DNA of 64,000 bases from Lysinibacillus sp. B2A1 (GCA_002973635.1 CP027224.1:320501-384500); one strand, 5' to 3'; shown: positions 54,069 to 63,560, counted from the first letter of the stretch. The notes: generated from the letters alone by a model not told the origin. Program-made: numbers and translations.

Positions 54069-54770
54069 ATGCAAGATGCGTCAATTTTAGTGTTAGAGGA
54101 TGAACGTGCTATTGCGGAGATGATTGAAATTATATTAAGAAAAGATGGATTTTTAAACATCACATTATGTAGCACCGTACAAGAAGCGAGAAAGAACTTA
54201 GAGATGAAAAGCTTTGATTTTTACTTATTAGATATAATGCTACCAGATGGAAGTGGTATAGATATGGCGAATCTAATTCGTGAGCGTAGCGATGCACCTG
54301 TATTCTTTTTAACTGCCAAGGGTAGTGATGCAGATAAGCTTCGGGGGTTTATGAACGGTGCAGATGATTATATTACGAAGCCATTTAATCCACTTGAGCT
54401 GGTAGCGAGGGTGAAGGTACAGCTTGGACGCTATCTGAAAAAGAAGGATGTACCACAAAACAATCTTTTTGCATGTGGTCGATTTACATTTGATATTGAT
54501 GCGGCAGAGATAACCGTAGATGGAATAAAGGAAATTATTAGTGGCCGATTGTTTCATTTATTAAAATATTTATGCGAAAATGCTGGGCAGGTCTTATCAA
54601 AGGAGCAAATTTATGAGCGTGTATGGGGCGACTGCTTATTCGATGATAATACTGTGATGGTGCATATTCGAAAACTACGAGAAAAAATAGAAAAAAATCC
54701 AGGTAAACCAACGTGCATTATAACTGTTAGAGGTATTGGTTATAAACTTGTTGGAGATGTTCTTTCATGA
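54069..54770 (+). CDS. OmpR/PhoB-family response regulator
   Basis: This 233-residue regulator has receiver motifs LVLEDERAIAEMIEIIL, YLLDIMLPDGSG and DDYITKPFNPLELVARV, and a winged helix (SGRLFHLLKYLCENAG, MVHIRKLREKIEKNP, TVRGIGYKLVG). It is coupled to the next kinase by a 4-base overlap. No ABC genes follow; the divergent DUF418 gene is the closest candidate target. Confidence 0.92.
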   Translation: MQDASILVLEDERAIAEMIEIILRKDGFLNITLCSTVQEARKNLEMKSFDFYLLDIMLPDGSGIDMANLIRERSDAPVFFLTAKGSDADKLRGFMNGADDYITKPFNPLELVARVKVQLGRYLKKKDVPQNNLFACGRFTFDIDAAEITVDGIKEIISGRLFHLLKYLCENAGQVLSKEQIYERVWGDCLFDDNTVMVHIRKLREKIEKNPGKPTCIITVRGIGYKLVGDVLS

Positions 54771-56416
54771 AGCCTGCTAGAAAATTAACACTTCGCTTTG
54801 TGTCTTATTTCATTGTATTTTATTTGCTAATTATCTCGGGTTTTATCATTAGTTTGGTGTCCTTCGGGATCTTTATTAATAATCGAGTGGGTGACAATAT
54901 TCATGTAATGAGCTCCTATGAAATTAAAGATGATGCTGTTGTAGAAAAGGGAACATCCATTAAAATTGCTGACTATTTAGTAAAGAGAGCGAAAGAGAAT
55001 GCGGGACAATTATACTTATTCGATCAATCCATGAACATTGTTGATTACACAGGAGACTTATGTGAGCTATGTGGTATGACCGATAGTGAGATAATGGATC
55101 TTAAGAAACCAGGTATGCATACATGGGAAATTCCTAATTATTATTTATTATTTCTGCCAGTATCACCTGTACAGCCACTTTTTGAGGACGCACTTCAAAG
55201 CTGGAAAGAAAAAGGTGAGATACCAACAGAACTACTCCAACGTATTCAGGATAAAAAGGCAGCTATTGAAGTCTATAATGAGCAATGGGATCGTGTAGAA
55301 ATTATTGGAGAGCGTTATAAAAAGCTCCATAGACCGCAGTTACTGGAAGAAAAATATGATATTTTTGAGCATGCAGAGTTAACACAAAGTGCCGCTTTAG
55401 AGAATGGGTCAACACTGGTTGTGCGAATGCCCAATCCATCGTATAAGCCATTTGAAGAGCCCTTTAATAAAGCAATGCTGTTATTTATCTCCATCTTTTT
55501 TGGTGGACATATTATTTTGTTAATAGGTGTTATTTTTTTATCTATAAGCATTTCTCGTCAATTTGTACGACCACTTGTTTATGTATTATCTCGAATCGAT
55601 CGACTTACTCAGTTTGATTATAGTGAGGTAAGTGACAAGAATATTCATCATCGGAAGACAGGGAAGCTAAAGAGGAAATTTAAATTATTTCAACCTGTGG
55701 ATGAATCTCTCAACCATTTATCAGAACGACTTACTTTTAACGAAAGGCAAATTAAACAGGCAGAGCAACTACGTGAAGAGTGGATTACGGGGCTATCACA
55801 TGATTTAAAAACACCTCTTAGCTCAATTTATGGTTACTCCACTATGCTTGCTTCAGAAGACTATCATTGGTCAATGGAGGAAATGCGTATTTTTGCAAGT
55901 ACAATGCAGGAAAAGGCAACATATATGGACGCACTTATTCAAGATTTAACCTATACGTATCAATTGAAAAATAAAGCTATTCAACTTGAAAAAGTATTGT
56001 TACCACTTGCCTCATGGCTGCCGAAGTTCGTAGATGAGCAAGTATCTGTAAATGTCTATGGAGAAGTTATGCTAGAAGCTGATGAACTTTTATTAAAACG
56101 TATTTTAGATAATTTGATTACCAATGCTAAAAAATATACACCTAAAGACACCAAGGTAATGGTGGAGGCACAGCAAATTAATGAATCGATAGTAATGACA
56201 ATCACTGATCAAGGACCTGGCATACCACAGGAAGAGTTAGATAATTTATTTGAACGTTATTATCGAGGTACTAATACAACAGATGATATTACTGGTACAG
56301 GATTGGGATTAGCTATTACAAAACAATTAATTGATCTGCATAACGGATCAATCAACGTTCGTTCAGACTCAGATGGCACAGTTTTTGTTTTAACATTTCA
56401 ATGTCAATCGCTATAA
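54767..56416 (+). CDS. sensor histidine kinase with large extracellular domain
   Basis: This 549-residue kinase has a membrane helix at about residues 12-37, an extracellular domain of about 200 residues and a second helix at about 243-268. The extracellular part holds a Cys pair in GDLCELCGM (residues 99 and 102). A HAMP region (SISRQFVRPLVYVLSRIDRL) precedes the His box TGLSHDLKTPLSSIYGYSTML. The ATPase domain has NLITNAKKYTP, DQGPGIP and GTGLGLAITKQLIDLHNG. The exposed CxxC could respond to redox or bind metal; this is speculation. Confidence 0.91.
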   Translation: MKPARKLTLRFVSYFIVFYLLIISGFIISLVSFGIFINNRVGDNIHVMSSYEIKDDAVVEKGTSIKIADYLVKRAKENAGQLYLFDQSMNIVDYTGDLCELCGMTDSEIMDLKKPGMHTWEIPNYYLLFLPVSPVQPLFEDALQSWKEKGEIPTELLQRIQDKKAAIEVYNEQWDRVEIIGERYKKLHRPQLLEEKYDIFEHAELTQSAALENGSTLVVRMPNPSYKPFEEPFNKAMLLFISIFFGGHIILLIGVIFLSISISRQFVRPLVYVLSRIDRLTQFDYSEVSDKNIHHRKTGKLKRKFKLFQPVDESLNHLSERLTFNERQIKQAEQLREEWITGLSHDLKTPLSSIYGYSTMLASEDYHWSMEEMRIFASTMQEKATYMDALIQDLTYTYQLKNKAIQLEKVLLPLASWLPKFVDEQVSVNVYGEVMLEADELLLKRILDNLITNAKKYTPKDTKVMVEAQQINESIVMTITDQGPGIPQEELDNLFERYYRGTNTTDDITGTGLGLAITKQLIDLHNGSINVRSDSDGTVFVLTFQCQSL

Positions 56417-56421
56417 AAAAT

Positions 56422-56460
56422 AGGGTAGTGCAGGTGATGATTCACTTTGTACTACCCTTT
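56422..56460 (+). terminator. terminator after the kinase gene
   Basis: AGGGTAGT and ACTACCCT close a long imperfect hairpin followed by TTTGTTGT. Confidence 0.65.
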
Positions 56461-56502
56461 GTTGTCATTCTAACTGAAGTTTTTGTGAAAAGTGTGATTT
56501 TT

Positions 56503-56518
56503 TAGGGGATTCCCCCTA
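56503..56518. promoter_or_regulatory. TAGGGG-N4-CCCCTA palindrome upstream of sqr
   Basis: TAGGGG-ATTC-CCCCTA is a perfect 6-bp inverted repeat, followed by TATG. A near-identical site lies in front of tauE (61713-61728). The staphylococcal NarL-type regulator NreC binds TAGGG-N4-CCCTA. A possible -10 (TAGTAT at 56542) starts 31.5 bases from its centre, as at tauE. Confidence 0.75.
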
Positions 56519-56597
56519 TATGAAGTCTATTTTCTAACAATTAGTATAAAGTTACAAAAGGTATTCGAAAAAATGGCAATAATCAGGAGGGATCCAT

Positions 56598-57791
56598 ATG
56601 AAAACTTCTTTCAAAGTAATCATTGTTGGAGGAGGAACGGCTGGCATTTCTGTGGCGGCACGTTTACTCCGGAAATCTCATGCTCTTCAAGGGGAGATTG
56701 CTATTATTGACCCTGCCGAAAATCACTATTATCAGCCACTCTGGACCTTGGTCGGTGGTGGTGCTGCCAACAAGTGGGACTCTGAACGTAAAATGGCTTC
56801 GGTTATTCCTCAAGGGGCGATTTGGTTAAAGGAGGCTGTTAGTGACTTTAAACCAACAGAAAATCGGGTGTTTACGAATAATGGAACAACCTATACATAC
56901 GATTTTTTAGTGGTTGCAGGAGGTATCGAGATTGACTGGAATGCTATAAAAGGATTGAAGGAATCGCTTGGTAGCAATAGTGTATGTAGTAATTATTCTT
57001 TTGAACATGTGAATTATACATGGGAAACAATTCGTAATTTTAAATCTGGTACTGCGGTCTTTACACATCCTAATTCCCCGGTTAAATGTGGTGGTGCACC
57101 ACAAAAAATTATGCATCTCGCAGAGGATTATTTTAATAGGGGAAATGTTCGAGACAATATTAGCATCATTTTTGGTTCTGCAAATCCTGCAATTTTTGAC
57201 GTACTGAAATATCGTGAGGCACTTGAAAAAGTTATCGAGCGGAAAAAAATAGATGCACGATTCCGAATAAATTTAATTGAATTGCAGGCTGATGCAAAGG
57301 TTGCTGTTTTTGAAAATTTAGATACAGGTGTATTAGAGGAAATTAAATACGATATGATCCATGTCACACCATATATGTGTTCCCCTGAATTTATCAGAAC
57401 AAGTCCTTTAGCAGATGAAAATGGCTGGGTAGATGTTAATCCATATACATTACAACATACAAGATTCCAGAATGTGTTTGGTTTGGGGGATAACGCAAAT
57501 CTACCAACATCTAAAACGGGAGCGGCTATCCGTAAGCAAGCACCAGTATTAATAGATAATTTAATGGCTTTAATGCGACAGCAGCCGATGACACAAAAGT
57601 ATAGTGGCTATTCATCCTGTCCAATCGTAACAGGCTATAACAAGTTAATTTTAGCAGAATTTGATTATAGTAAGGAACCTGTTGAATCCATGCCTTTTAA
57701 TCAGGCAGTAGAAAGAGCAAGTATGTATTTTATGAAGAAAGAGTTACTCCCTGTTTTGTATTGGGATGGCATGCTAAAAGGCACTATGTAA
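56598..57791 (+). CDS. sqr: sulfide:quinone oxidoreductase
   Basis: This 397-residue flavoenzyme oxidises H2S and passes electrons to the quinone pool, yielding sulfane sulfur. The FAD-binding motif VIIVGGGTAGISVAARLL is at the N-terminus. NHYYQPLWTLVGGGAA and the redox cysteine motif SPVKCGGAPQKIMHLAEDYF fit the type II SQR found in staphylococci and bacilli; a second candidate is Cys in VTPYMCSPEF. It is peripheral on the cytoplasmic membrane. AGGAGGG precedes ATG. It leads an operon with DUF1641 and a persulfide dioxygenase, a known sulfide-detoxification arrangement. Confidence 0.93.
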   Translation: MKTSFKVIIVGGGTAGISVAARLLRKSHALQGEIAIIDPAENHYYQPLWTLVGGGAANKWDSERKMASVIPQGAIWLKEAVSDFKPTENRVFTNNGTTYTYDFLVVAGGIEIDWNAIKGLKESLGSNSVCSNYSFEHVNYTWETIRNFKSGTAVFTHPNSPVKCGGAPQKIMHLAEDYFNRGNVRDNISIIFGSANPAIFDVLKYREALEKVIERKKIDARFRINLIELQADAKVAVFENLDTGVLEEIKYDMIHVTPYMCSPEFIRTSPLADENGWVDVNPYTLQHTRFQNVFGLGDNANLPTSKTGAAIRKQAPVLIDNLMALMRQQPMTQKYSGYSSCPIVTGYNKLILAEFDYSKEPVESMPFNQAVERASMYFMKKELLPVLYWDGMLKGTM

Positions 57792-57816
57792 GTACGAATG
57801 AGGGGAGGCGATATGA

Positions 57817-58389
57817 ATGGCTAATGCAACGACAAGCATGAACGAGGAAATACATCAATTAATGGAAGTGCTTGAGAAACCAGAAATTCGACACTCTTTA
57901 CAACAATTATTAGAGAAATTACCAGAAATACAAGAAACAATAGAATCTGTTGGTGAAGTAATGGAATTTGGAAAATCCGTATTAAAAGATGAAAAAACGA
58001 TAAGTCGATATGAGGATTTAGTTTCTACCTATAATATAAGCCTTGATACACTTTCTGCCATTGTACAGATCATTGAGAAAATGCCAAAGCTAGTTCATAT
58101 TTTACAGCAGTTAGAGGATGTAACGGATTTTATTACAGCGGTTCTTCAAGATAAGCAGACAACAACATATGCCATTAATAATGCTAAGGAATCTATAGAT
58201 CCATTGATTGAGAATGGGAAAAAAGGTATGGGCTTTATAAAGATAGTGCAGCAAAGGGCAGAGGAAAAACCTCAAAACCTTACTGTTTTTTCAATGATTA
58301 AATGGATGAAGGATCCTTCTGTTCAAAGGCTACTAAATTATGTTCAGGCTACATTAGATATTTTAAAAGAAAAAAGTAAAGGGGAGTAG
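57817..58389 (+). CDS. DUF1641 family protein
   Basis: This 190-residue helical protein (LEKPEIRHSLQQLLEKLPEIQ; VYLLxL-type repeats absent) matches DUF1641 by length and by the pattern IIEKMPKLVHILQQLEDVTDFITAVLQD. The family often neighbours SQR or formate dehydrogenase genes, and its role is unknown. It has no membrane segment. It lies 25 bases after sqr and 5 bases before the dioxygenase gene, clearly in one operon. GGGGAGGCG precedes ATG. Confidence 0.85.
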   Translation: MANATTSMNEEIHQLMEVLEKPEIRHSLQQLLEKLPEIQETIESVGEVMEFGKSVLKDEKTISRYEDLVSTYNISLDTLSAIVQIIEKMPKLVHILQQLEDVTDFITAVLQDKQTTTYAINNAKESIDPLIENGKKGMGFIKIVQQRAEEKPQNLTVFSMIKWMKDPSVQRLLNYVQATLDILKEKSKGE

Positions 58390-58394
58390 AACAA

Positions 58395-59801
58395 ATGTTA
58401 TTACGCTATTTTTATGATGAAAAATTAGCTCACGCTTCTTATGTTGTAGGTTGTCAGGCAAAAGGAGAAATGGTTATTATTGATCCAATGCGTAATATTG
58501 AGCCTTATCTTGCGCTAGCAGAGAAAGAGAAAATGAAAATTATAGGTTCTTTAGAAACACATATACATGCTGATTTTGTTGCAGGTTCTCGTGAGCTGGC
58601 AGATCGTACAGGAGCGATAATGTATATTTCTGATGAAGGTGATGATGATTGGAAATATAAGAATCTTGAAGAAATTCCACATCAGCTATTAAAAGATGGA
58701 GACGAGTTTGTTATTGGTAATCTGATTTTTAAAGTTATGCATACACCAGGACATACGCCTGAAAGCATCTCCTTTTTACTTACTGATCGAGGTGGTACAG
58801 CTGATAAACCAATGGGGATTTTTACAGGTGACTTTGTCTTCGTTGGAGATATTGGACGTCCCGATTTATTAGAAAAGGCTGCTGGTATGAAGGGAACTTC
58901 ATTAGTAGGAGCAAAGGCAATGTTTAAATCTTTAGAACGCTTTAAGGATTTATCTGATTATATGCAGATTTGGCCAGCGCATGGTGCAGGTAGTGCATGT
59001 GGTAAAGCATTAGGTGCTGTTCCATCATCGACAGTTGGATACGAAAAGCAATTTAATTGGGCTTTGCAATTTGATGATGAACAGAAATTTATCAATGCAT
59101 TGCTTGATGGACAGCCAGAGCCCCCGTACTATTTCGCTATAATGAAGCAAGTCAATAAAGTGGGAATTGAGCTTATTAAAAATTTACCTATAATACAAGT
59201 AGTATCTAGTTATGTAGAGCTTTCTCAACTTATAACCGAAGGAAAGCAAGTCATTGATACGCGATCATCAGCTGATTTTTCAAAAGAGCATATCGCAGGT
59301 ACATTGAATATACCTTATAATAATTCTTTTACAAATTGGGCTGGGTGGCTAGTTGATTATTCAAAGCCATTATATATGCTTATAGCACCTGACCAACTAA
59401 ATGATATATTAACAGCATTGCGCTCAATTGGTATTGACAATGTTGAGGGCTATGCAGATATAGACAAAATTATACAAGAGGCAACATCCAAGGATACCTA
59501 TGAGAATATAACGCCATTGGAAGCGAAGCCACTAATAGAGAATGGAACCGTTCATATACTAGATGTTCGTAATCAAACAGAATATATGGCTGGACATATT
59601 GAAAATGCCCAACATATTATGGTGGGTACACTAAAAAACCGTTTAAATGAGCTACAAACAGATAAAAAAATTATAGTACAATGCCAAGCAGGTGCTCGTT
59701 CAGCTATTGCTTGTAGTGTACTAAAAGCCAATGGAATTCATGATATTACTAATTTAACAGGCGGTTATACAGCCTGGGTACAAGATGTTATGAATAAATA
59801 G
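58395..59801 (+). CDS. cstB: persulfide dioxygenase-rhodanese fusion (CstB-like)
   Basis: This 468-residue fusion has an N-terminal metallo-beta-lactamase domain (residues about 1-245; ETHIHADFVAGS with His56, His58 and Asp60; HTPGHTPES; WPAHGAGSACGK). Two rhodanese-like domains follow: an inactive-looking one (about 270-355) without a catalytic Cys loop, and a C-terminal one (about 375-468) with the active Cys430 in VQCQAGARS. As in staphylococcal CstB, it would oxidise low-molecular-weight persulfide made by SQR to thiosulfate or sulfite. It ends with a terminator. Confidence 0.9.
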   Translation: MLLRYFYDEKLAHASYVVGCQAKGEMVIIDPMRNIEPYLALAEKEKMKIIGSLETHIHADFVAGSRELADRTGAIMYISDEGDDDWKYKNLEEIPHQLLKDGDEFVIGNLIFKVMHTPGHTPESISFLLTDRGGTADKPMGIFTGDFVFVGDIGRPDLLEKAAGMKGTSLVGAKAMFKSLERFKDLSDYMQIWPAHGAGSACGKALGAVPSSTVGYEKQFNWALQFDDEQKFINALLDGQPEPPYYFAIMKQVNKVGIELIKNLPIIQVVSSYVELSQLITEGKQVIDTRSSADFSKEHIAGTLNIPYNNSFTNWAGWLVDYSKPLYMLIAPDQLNDILTALRSIGIDNVEGYADIDKIIQEATSKDTYENITPLEAKPLIENGTVHILDVRNQTEYMAGHIENAQHIMVGTLKNRLNELQTDKKIIVQCQAGARSAIACSVLKANGIHDITNLTGGYTAWVQDVMNK

Positions 59802-59810
59802 ATTTATATA

Positions 59811-59847
59811 AGCCGCTAGAAGCAAATGCTTTATAGCGGTTTTTTTC
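59811..59847 (+). terminator. terminator after the cstB-like gene
   Basis: CCGCTA(GAAGCA) and (TGCTT)TATAGCGG form a hairpin followed by TTTTTTT. Confidence 0.88.
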
Positions 59848-59941
59848 TAAACAAGTAAGTAAAATATGGTTATCATGCCCTTTTGAGATTTTTAAGAAAG
59901 TAAAGAAGTTCAACATGAAAAGGTTAGGAGGAATGCTTGTC

Positions 59942-60979
59942 TTGGAGGAAGAACAGCTTAAAAATAAATATTTAAAGCAAATTTTTCAATATATTCAAGA
60001 TGGAATCATTATTATGAATCACAATAGAGAAATTTTAATGATGAATCCTTCAGCTAAGCGATTAACTGGTTGGAAAATGGGGGAGCGAGTACCCTATTGT
60101 TCATTTTGCGAAAAACGAAAAAAATCTCCAGGAGAACAGACATGTTATTTAATAGAGCGCAATGAAGTTCCTTATTTTTTATCAAAGATGCCAACATATC
60201 ATGGCAGTAAGATAGACGTTGAGATGAGTACGGCATTGATCTATACAGACAGTAAAACAAAGGAGCAGGAATTTCTCCTAGTTCTACGAGATCAAACACT
60301 TCAATTAAGGGAAGAAGAGGCAAGAGTTTCTAAGTTTATTATTAAAAAATTAATTGAAGCAAAGGAAGAGGAGCATAAAAGACTAGCACAGGAATTACAT
60401 GATGGTGTCGGGCAATCATTATTTACTATTTCAGTTGCTCTGCAAGCGGTTGAAGCCTATGTAAAAGAACATGAAAAACTGCATATCTATATTGAAGAGG
60501 TTCGGAATGAACTTGAAAAAGTGATGAATGATATTAAATCATATTCCTATCAACTCCGTCCACATAGTCTCGATCAATTAGGGATTACTCCTACACTAAG
60601 TACACTTGTAGACTCTGTACAAAAGGTCCATTCAGAAATTTCTATCTCGTTAGATGCAGATTTTCGAGAGCGTTGTCATCCATCTGTAGAAATCAATATT
60701 TATCGTGTAGTACAAGAGGCACTGCATAATATTGTGAAATACGCCAAGGCTTCAAAGGTGATTATTCGATTAGAAAAGAAAGAAGAATATTTAACTCTTT
60801 ATATAGAAGATAATGGTATAGGTTTTAATCTGCAAGAGGTAAAAAAAGTAGGACTTGGTTTAAAGCATATGGAGGAACGAATAACATTGTTAGGTGGAAG
60901 CTTTAATATAATTTCTGCCCATAGCCAAGGGACAAAAATTAAAATTTCAGTGCCTAACTGGAAGGATGACTATCAATGA
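59942..60979 (+). CDS. PAS-containing NarL-type histidine kinase with Cys motif
   Basis: This cytosolic kinase of about 345 residues has an N-terminal PAS domain (about 5-120) with an embedded Cys motif, YCSFCEKRKKSPGEQTCYL (Cys53, Cys56, Cys68). A HisKA_3 domain follows (RLAQELHDGVGQSLFTISV, His153), then an ATPase domain (VVQEALHNIVKYAKAS, DNGIGF, GLGLKHMEERI). There is no membrane helix. It resembles NreB-like sensors, which use cysteines for an Fe-S cluster. In this sulfide locus the Cys set may sense persulfide, oxygen or redox state. AGGAGG at 59926-59931 favours TTG 59942; ATG 59915 would precede it. Confidence 0.88.
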   Translation: MEEEQLKNKYLKQIFQYIQDGIIIMNHNREILMMNPSAKRLTGWKMGERVPYCSFCEKRKKSPGEQTCYLIERNEVPYFLSKMPTYHGSKIDVEMSTALIYTDSKTKEQEFLLVLRDQTLQLREEEARVSKFIIKKLIEAKEEEHKRLAQELHDGVGQSLFTISVALQAVEAYVKEHEKLHIYIEEVRNELEKVMNDIKSYSYQLRPHSLDQLGITPTLSTLVDSVQKVHSEISISLDADFRERCHPSVEINIYRVVQEALHNIVKYAKASKVIIRLEKKEEYLTLYIEDNGIGFNLQEVKKVGLGLKHMEERITLLGGSFNIISAHSQGTKIKISVPNWKDDYQ

Positions 60980-61608
60980 TTCGTATACTAGTGGTAGATG
61001 ATCATGTTTTAATCCGTAAGGGTATTGTTCTTTTATTGGAAAATTATAAAGATGTTGAGGTTGTTGGTGAGGCTGGTGATGGGGCGGAAGCCATTACTCA
61101 AGCAATCGCTTTAGAGCCGGATGTCATGTTAATGGATGTTTCCATACCAAATGGGCTAGATGGATTTACTGCTACAGAGGAAATTTTAAAGCAAGTGGCT
61201 AATGTAAAAATTATTATGCTAACAATGCATAATGAAGTCGCTTATATTCAAAAGGCAATTTCTTTAGATGCTCATGGCTATATTTTAAAAAATAGTCAGG
61301 GTGGAGTACTTTATGAGGCGATTCATGCTGTTTATAATGGGCGTATTTTTTATCATGTAGGTATTCCACAGGAGCTAATCACTAAATTATTTAAGTATAA
61401 GGGACAAAAGGGAAAATGTATATTAACTGTTCGGGAGAAGGAAATCGTTAGACTCACAGTGCTTGGTTTTACTAATGTTCAAATTGCTGAGCAACTTTTT
61501 ATAAGTAGTAAAACAGTCGAAAATCATAAGTCAAATATTATGCAAAAACTGCATTTGAAGAGCAAGGCAGAGCTTATTCAGTATGGATTGGCGAATAGTT
61601 ATTTATAA
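60976..61608 (+). CDS. NarL/FixJ-family response regulator
   Basis: This 210-residue regulator has a receiver (LVVDDHVLIRKGIVLLL, phospho-Asp in VMLMDVSIPNGLDG, Lys in GYILKNSQGG) and a LuxR-type helix-turn-helix (LTVREKEIVRLTVLGFTNVQIA with LFISSKTVENHKSNIMQKLHLKS). It overlaps the kinase gene by four bases. Candidate targets are the two TAGGGG-N4-CCCCTA sites before sqr and tauE. Confidence 0.93.
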   Translation: MIRILVVDDHVLIRKGIVLLLENYKDVEVVGEAGDGAEAITQAIALEPDVMLMDVSIPNGLDGFTATEEILKQVANVKIIMLTMHNEVAYIQKAISLDAHGYILKNSQGGVLYEAIHAVYNGRIFYHVGIPQELITKLFKYKGQKGKCILTVREKEIVRLTVLGFTNVQIAEQLFISSKTVENHKSNIMQKLHLKSKAELIQYGLANSYL

Positions 61609-61712
61609 GAATGAGCATGTTGCTGGAAAGCGAGTAGCCTGGAATGGAAATCACCTTCAATACTATGCGAATTTAGTTATAAATTCTTTTTTGTCACAAT
61701 GATAAAGGCGAT

Positions 61713-61728
61713 TAGTGGAAAACCCCTA
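61713..61728. promoter_or_regulatory. TAGTGG-N4-CCCCTA palindrome upstream of tauE
   Basis: TAGTGG-AAAA-CCCCTA has one mismatch to a perfect inverted repeat. With the following TATG it shares 16 of 20 bases with the sqr site. TATACT at 61752-61757 is at the same distance as the possible -10 at sqr. Confidence 0.72.
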
Positions 61729-61794
61729 TATGTCTAAAAAAATGGAGGGATTATACTATAAGCACATATAAAGCATGAAGGAGATGTAAAAACA

Positions 61795-62571
61795 ATGGAT
61801 ATAGAATTTATAATCGTTATTTTCCTTATTGGTTTCGTTGGCTCTTTTGTGTCTGGAATGCTAGGAATTGGCGGTTCAATTATTAAGTATCCAATGCTTT
61901 TATATATTCCACCGCTTTTTGGTATAGCTACATTTTCAGCACATGAAGTTTCAGGAATTAGTGCGGTTCAGGTATTTTTTGCATCCATTGCAGGAGTTTG
62001 GGCATATCGAAAAGATGGCTATCTAAATAAGGTTCTCATTCTTTATATGGGAGGAGCAATATTAACGGGTAGTTTTGTAGGTAGCTATGGATCGAAATTT
62101 TTATCCGAAGACGGCGTTAATATTGTATATGGTATTCTAGCCTTAATTGCGGCGATTATGATGTTTATGCCAAAGAAAAAAAACGATGATAAGCCGATGA
62201 ATGAAATAACTTTTAACAAGCCATTAGCAGTCATCCTAGCCTTTATCGTTGGAACAGGCTCAGGAATTGTAGGGGCTGCTGGAGGTTTTTTACTTGTTCC
62301 AATTATGCTTGTTGTTCTTAATATACCAACGCGAATGACCATTGCTACAAGTCTTGCTATTACATTGATTTCATCAATTGGAGGTACAATCGGTAAAATC
62401 ATGACTGGACAGGTAGAGTACTATTCAGCAATCATCATGATTATTTCTAGTATAATAGCAGCTCCATTAGGGGCAAAAGTAGGCAAAAATATAAATACAA
62501 AAATACTACAAGGTATTTTAGCTGTACTAATAGTAGCGACAGCCATAAAAATTTGGATTGATTTATTATGA
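61795..62571 (+). CDS. TauE/SafE-family sulfite/sulfonate exporter
   Basis: This 258-residue protein has seven to eight predicted membrane helices in two repeats: [28 protein letters not shown] at the start and [26 protein letters not shown] in the second half, the family hallmarks. It probably exports sulfite, thiosulfate or a related product of the SQR/CstB pathway. GAAGGAGATG precedes the ATG. The shared upstream palindrome predicts co-regulation with sqr. Confidence 0.9.
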   Translation: MDIEFIIVIFLIGFVGSFVSGMLGIGGSIIKYPMLLYIPPLFGIATFSAHEVSGISAVQVFFASIAGVWAYRKDGYLNKVLILYMGGAILTGSFVGSYGSKFLSEDGVNIVYGILALIAAIMMFMPKKKNDDKPMNEITFNKPLAVILAFIVGTGSGIVGAAGGFLLVPIMLVVLNIPTRMTIATSLAITLISSIGGTIGKIMTGQVEYYSAIIMIISSIIAAPLGAKVGKNINTKILQGILAVLIVATAIKIWIDLL

Positions 62572-62602
62572 CAAATCAAAATTAATGTTATGGATTAATA
62601 AA

Positions 62603-62648
62603 GGCTATATAGGAAGCTTGAATGTGTAGCTTCCCATATAGCTCTTTC
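62603..62648. terminator. hairpin between tauE and the TetR gene
   Basis: GGCTATATAGGAAGCT and AGCTTCCCATATAGCT form a long stem between converging genes. The T-run is imperfect. Confidence 0.7.
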
Positions 62649-62654
62649 TCTGCT

Positions 62655-63560
62655 TTATTTTTTGCATCTCTCAGATGGCTGCTCAATTTTTACATATCGC
62701 CAAAGGCTATTGGCAATATCACGTGCTTCTGCTACGTGCCCCGTTCCAACGAAAGCTTTACGGAAAGGTGTAAGAAGTGATTCTATTATAAAAAGCTTTG
62801 GTTTTTCATGCTGTAGTTCCTCTAATAAAAATTCCACGTACTCTAAGCCTTCTACTGTTTCATTCTTAGATAAACCCTTTTTAAAGCCTCTTAATTGCTC
62901 AATAACTGTGTCTTTATTAACTGCTTTATAATTCACAACATTTTGGATGGTGTTAATCATTTCAACACTGACAATGATTTCTTTTGATTCAAGCATAGCA
63001 GGTATAATGACGCTAATATTGCGTAATGCTACACGTACAATTGCTTCGCGATTTATATATTTATAATCAGCAATTAAAACAGCTCGCAATGTCAGATTAA
63101 TCATACCAAGTGTTTGCACGGCACATTCATAGCTGATTGGACTAATTTCTTCTCCAAATACTTGAACAAGCCGATTTGCAAGCCACTCCAGCTCTTGTAA
63201 GTGATAGTTTATAATGATTTTTTTAAGTTCATTGTCCCGGGAATGGAATATAGACTCAAAAATTTGAATTAAATTATGCTCACGATTGACATACATAAGT
63301 ACTGCCACTTGCTGTGTTAAGACTTCCAGATCAGTAGGATCTTTCCCGTATAGAAGTTCGTGTCGACGATTACTTGCTTCCTCACGCCCCTCATCCAATA
63401 TGGCGATTAAGCATTCATTTTTAGAAGAAAAATGATTATAAAATGTGCCCTTTGAAATTTTAGCTGCACCGATGATGTCATTAATGGATGTATCAACGAA
63501 TCCTTTTTCAATAAATAAGTCCCTTGCAGCAGAAATAATTTGTCTTTTTCTTTTATTCAT
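62655..63560 (-). CDS. TetR-family transcriptional regulator
   Basis: This 301-residue regulator has the TetR helix-turn-helix at about residues 6-52 (IISAARDLFIEKGFVDTSINDII and GAAKISKGTFYNHFSSKNEC). The ligand domain is longer than usual (301 against about 190-220 residues), with an extra C-terminal helical part. ATG 63560 follows AGGTGAGG. It is divergent from a DHA2 drug exporter, which it most likely represses. Confidence 0.92.
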   Translation of the reverse strand: MNKRKRQIISAARDLFIEKGFVDTSINDIIGAAKISKGTFYNHFSSKNECLIAILDEGREEASNRRHELLYGKDPTDLEVLTQQVAVLMYVNREHNLIQIFESIFHSRDNELKKIIINYHLQELEWLANRLVQVFGEEISPISYECAVQTLGMINLTLRAVLIADYKYINREAIVRVALRNISVIIPAMLESKEIIVSVEMINTIQNVVNYKAVNKDTVIEQLRGFKKGLSKNETVEGLEYVEFLLEELQHEKPKLFIIESLLTPFRKAFVGTGHVAEARDIANSLWRYVKIEQPSERCKK

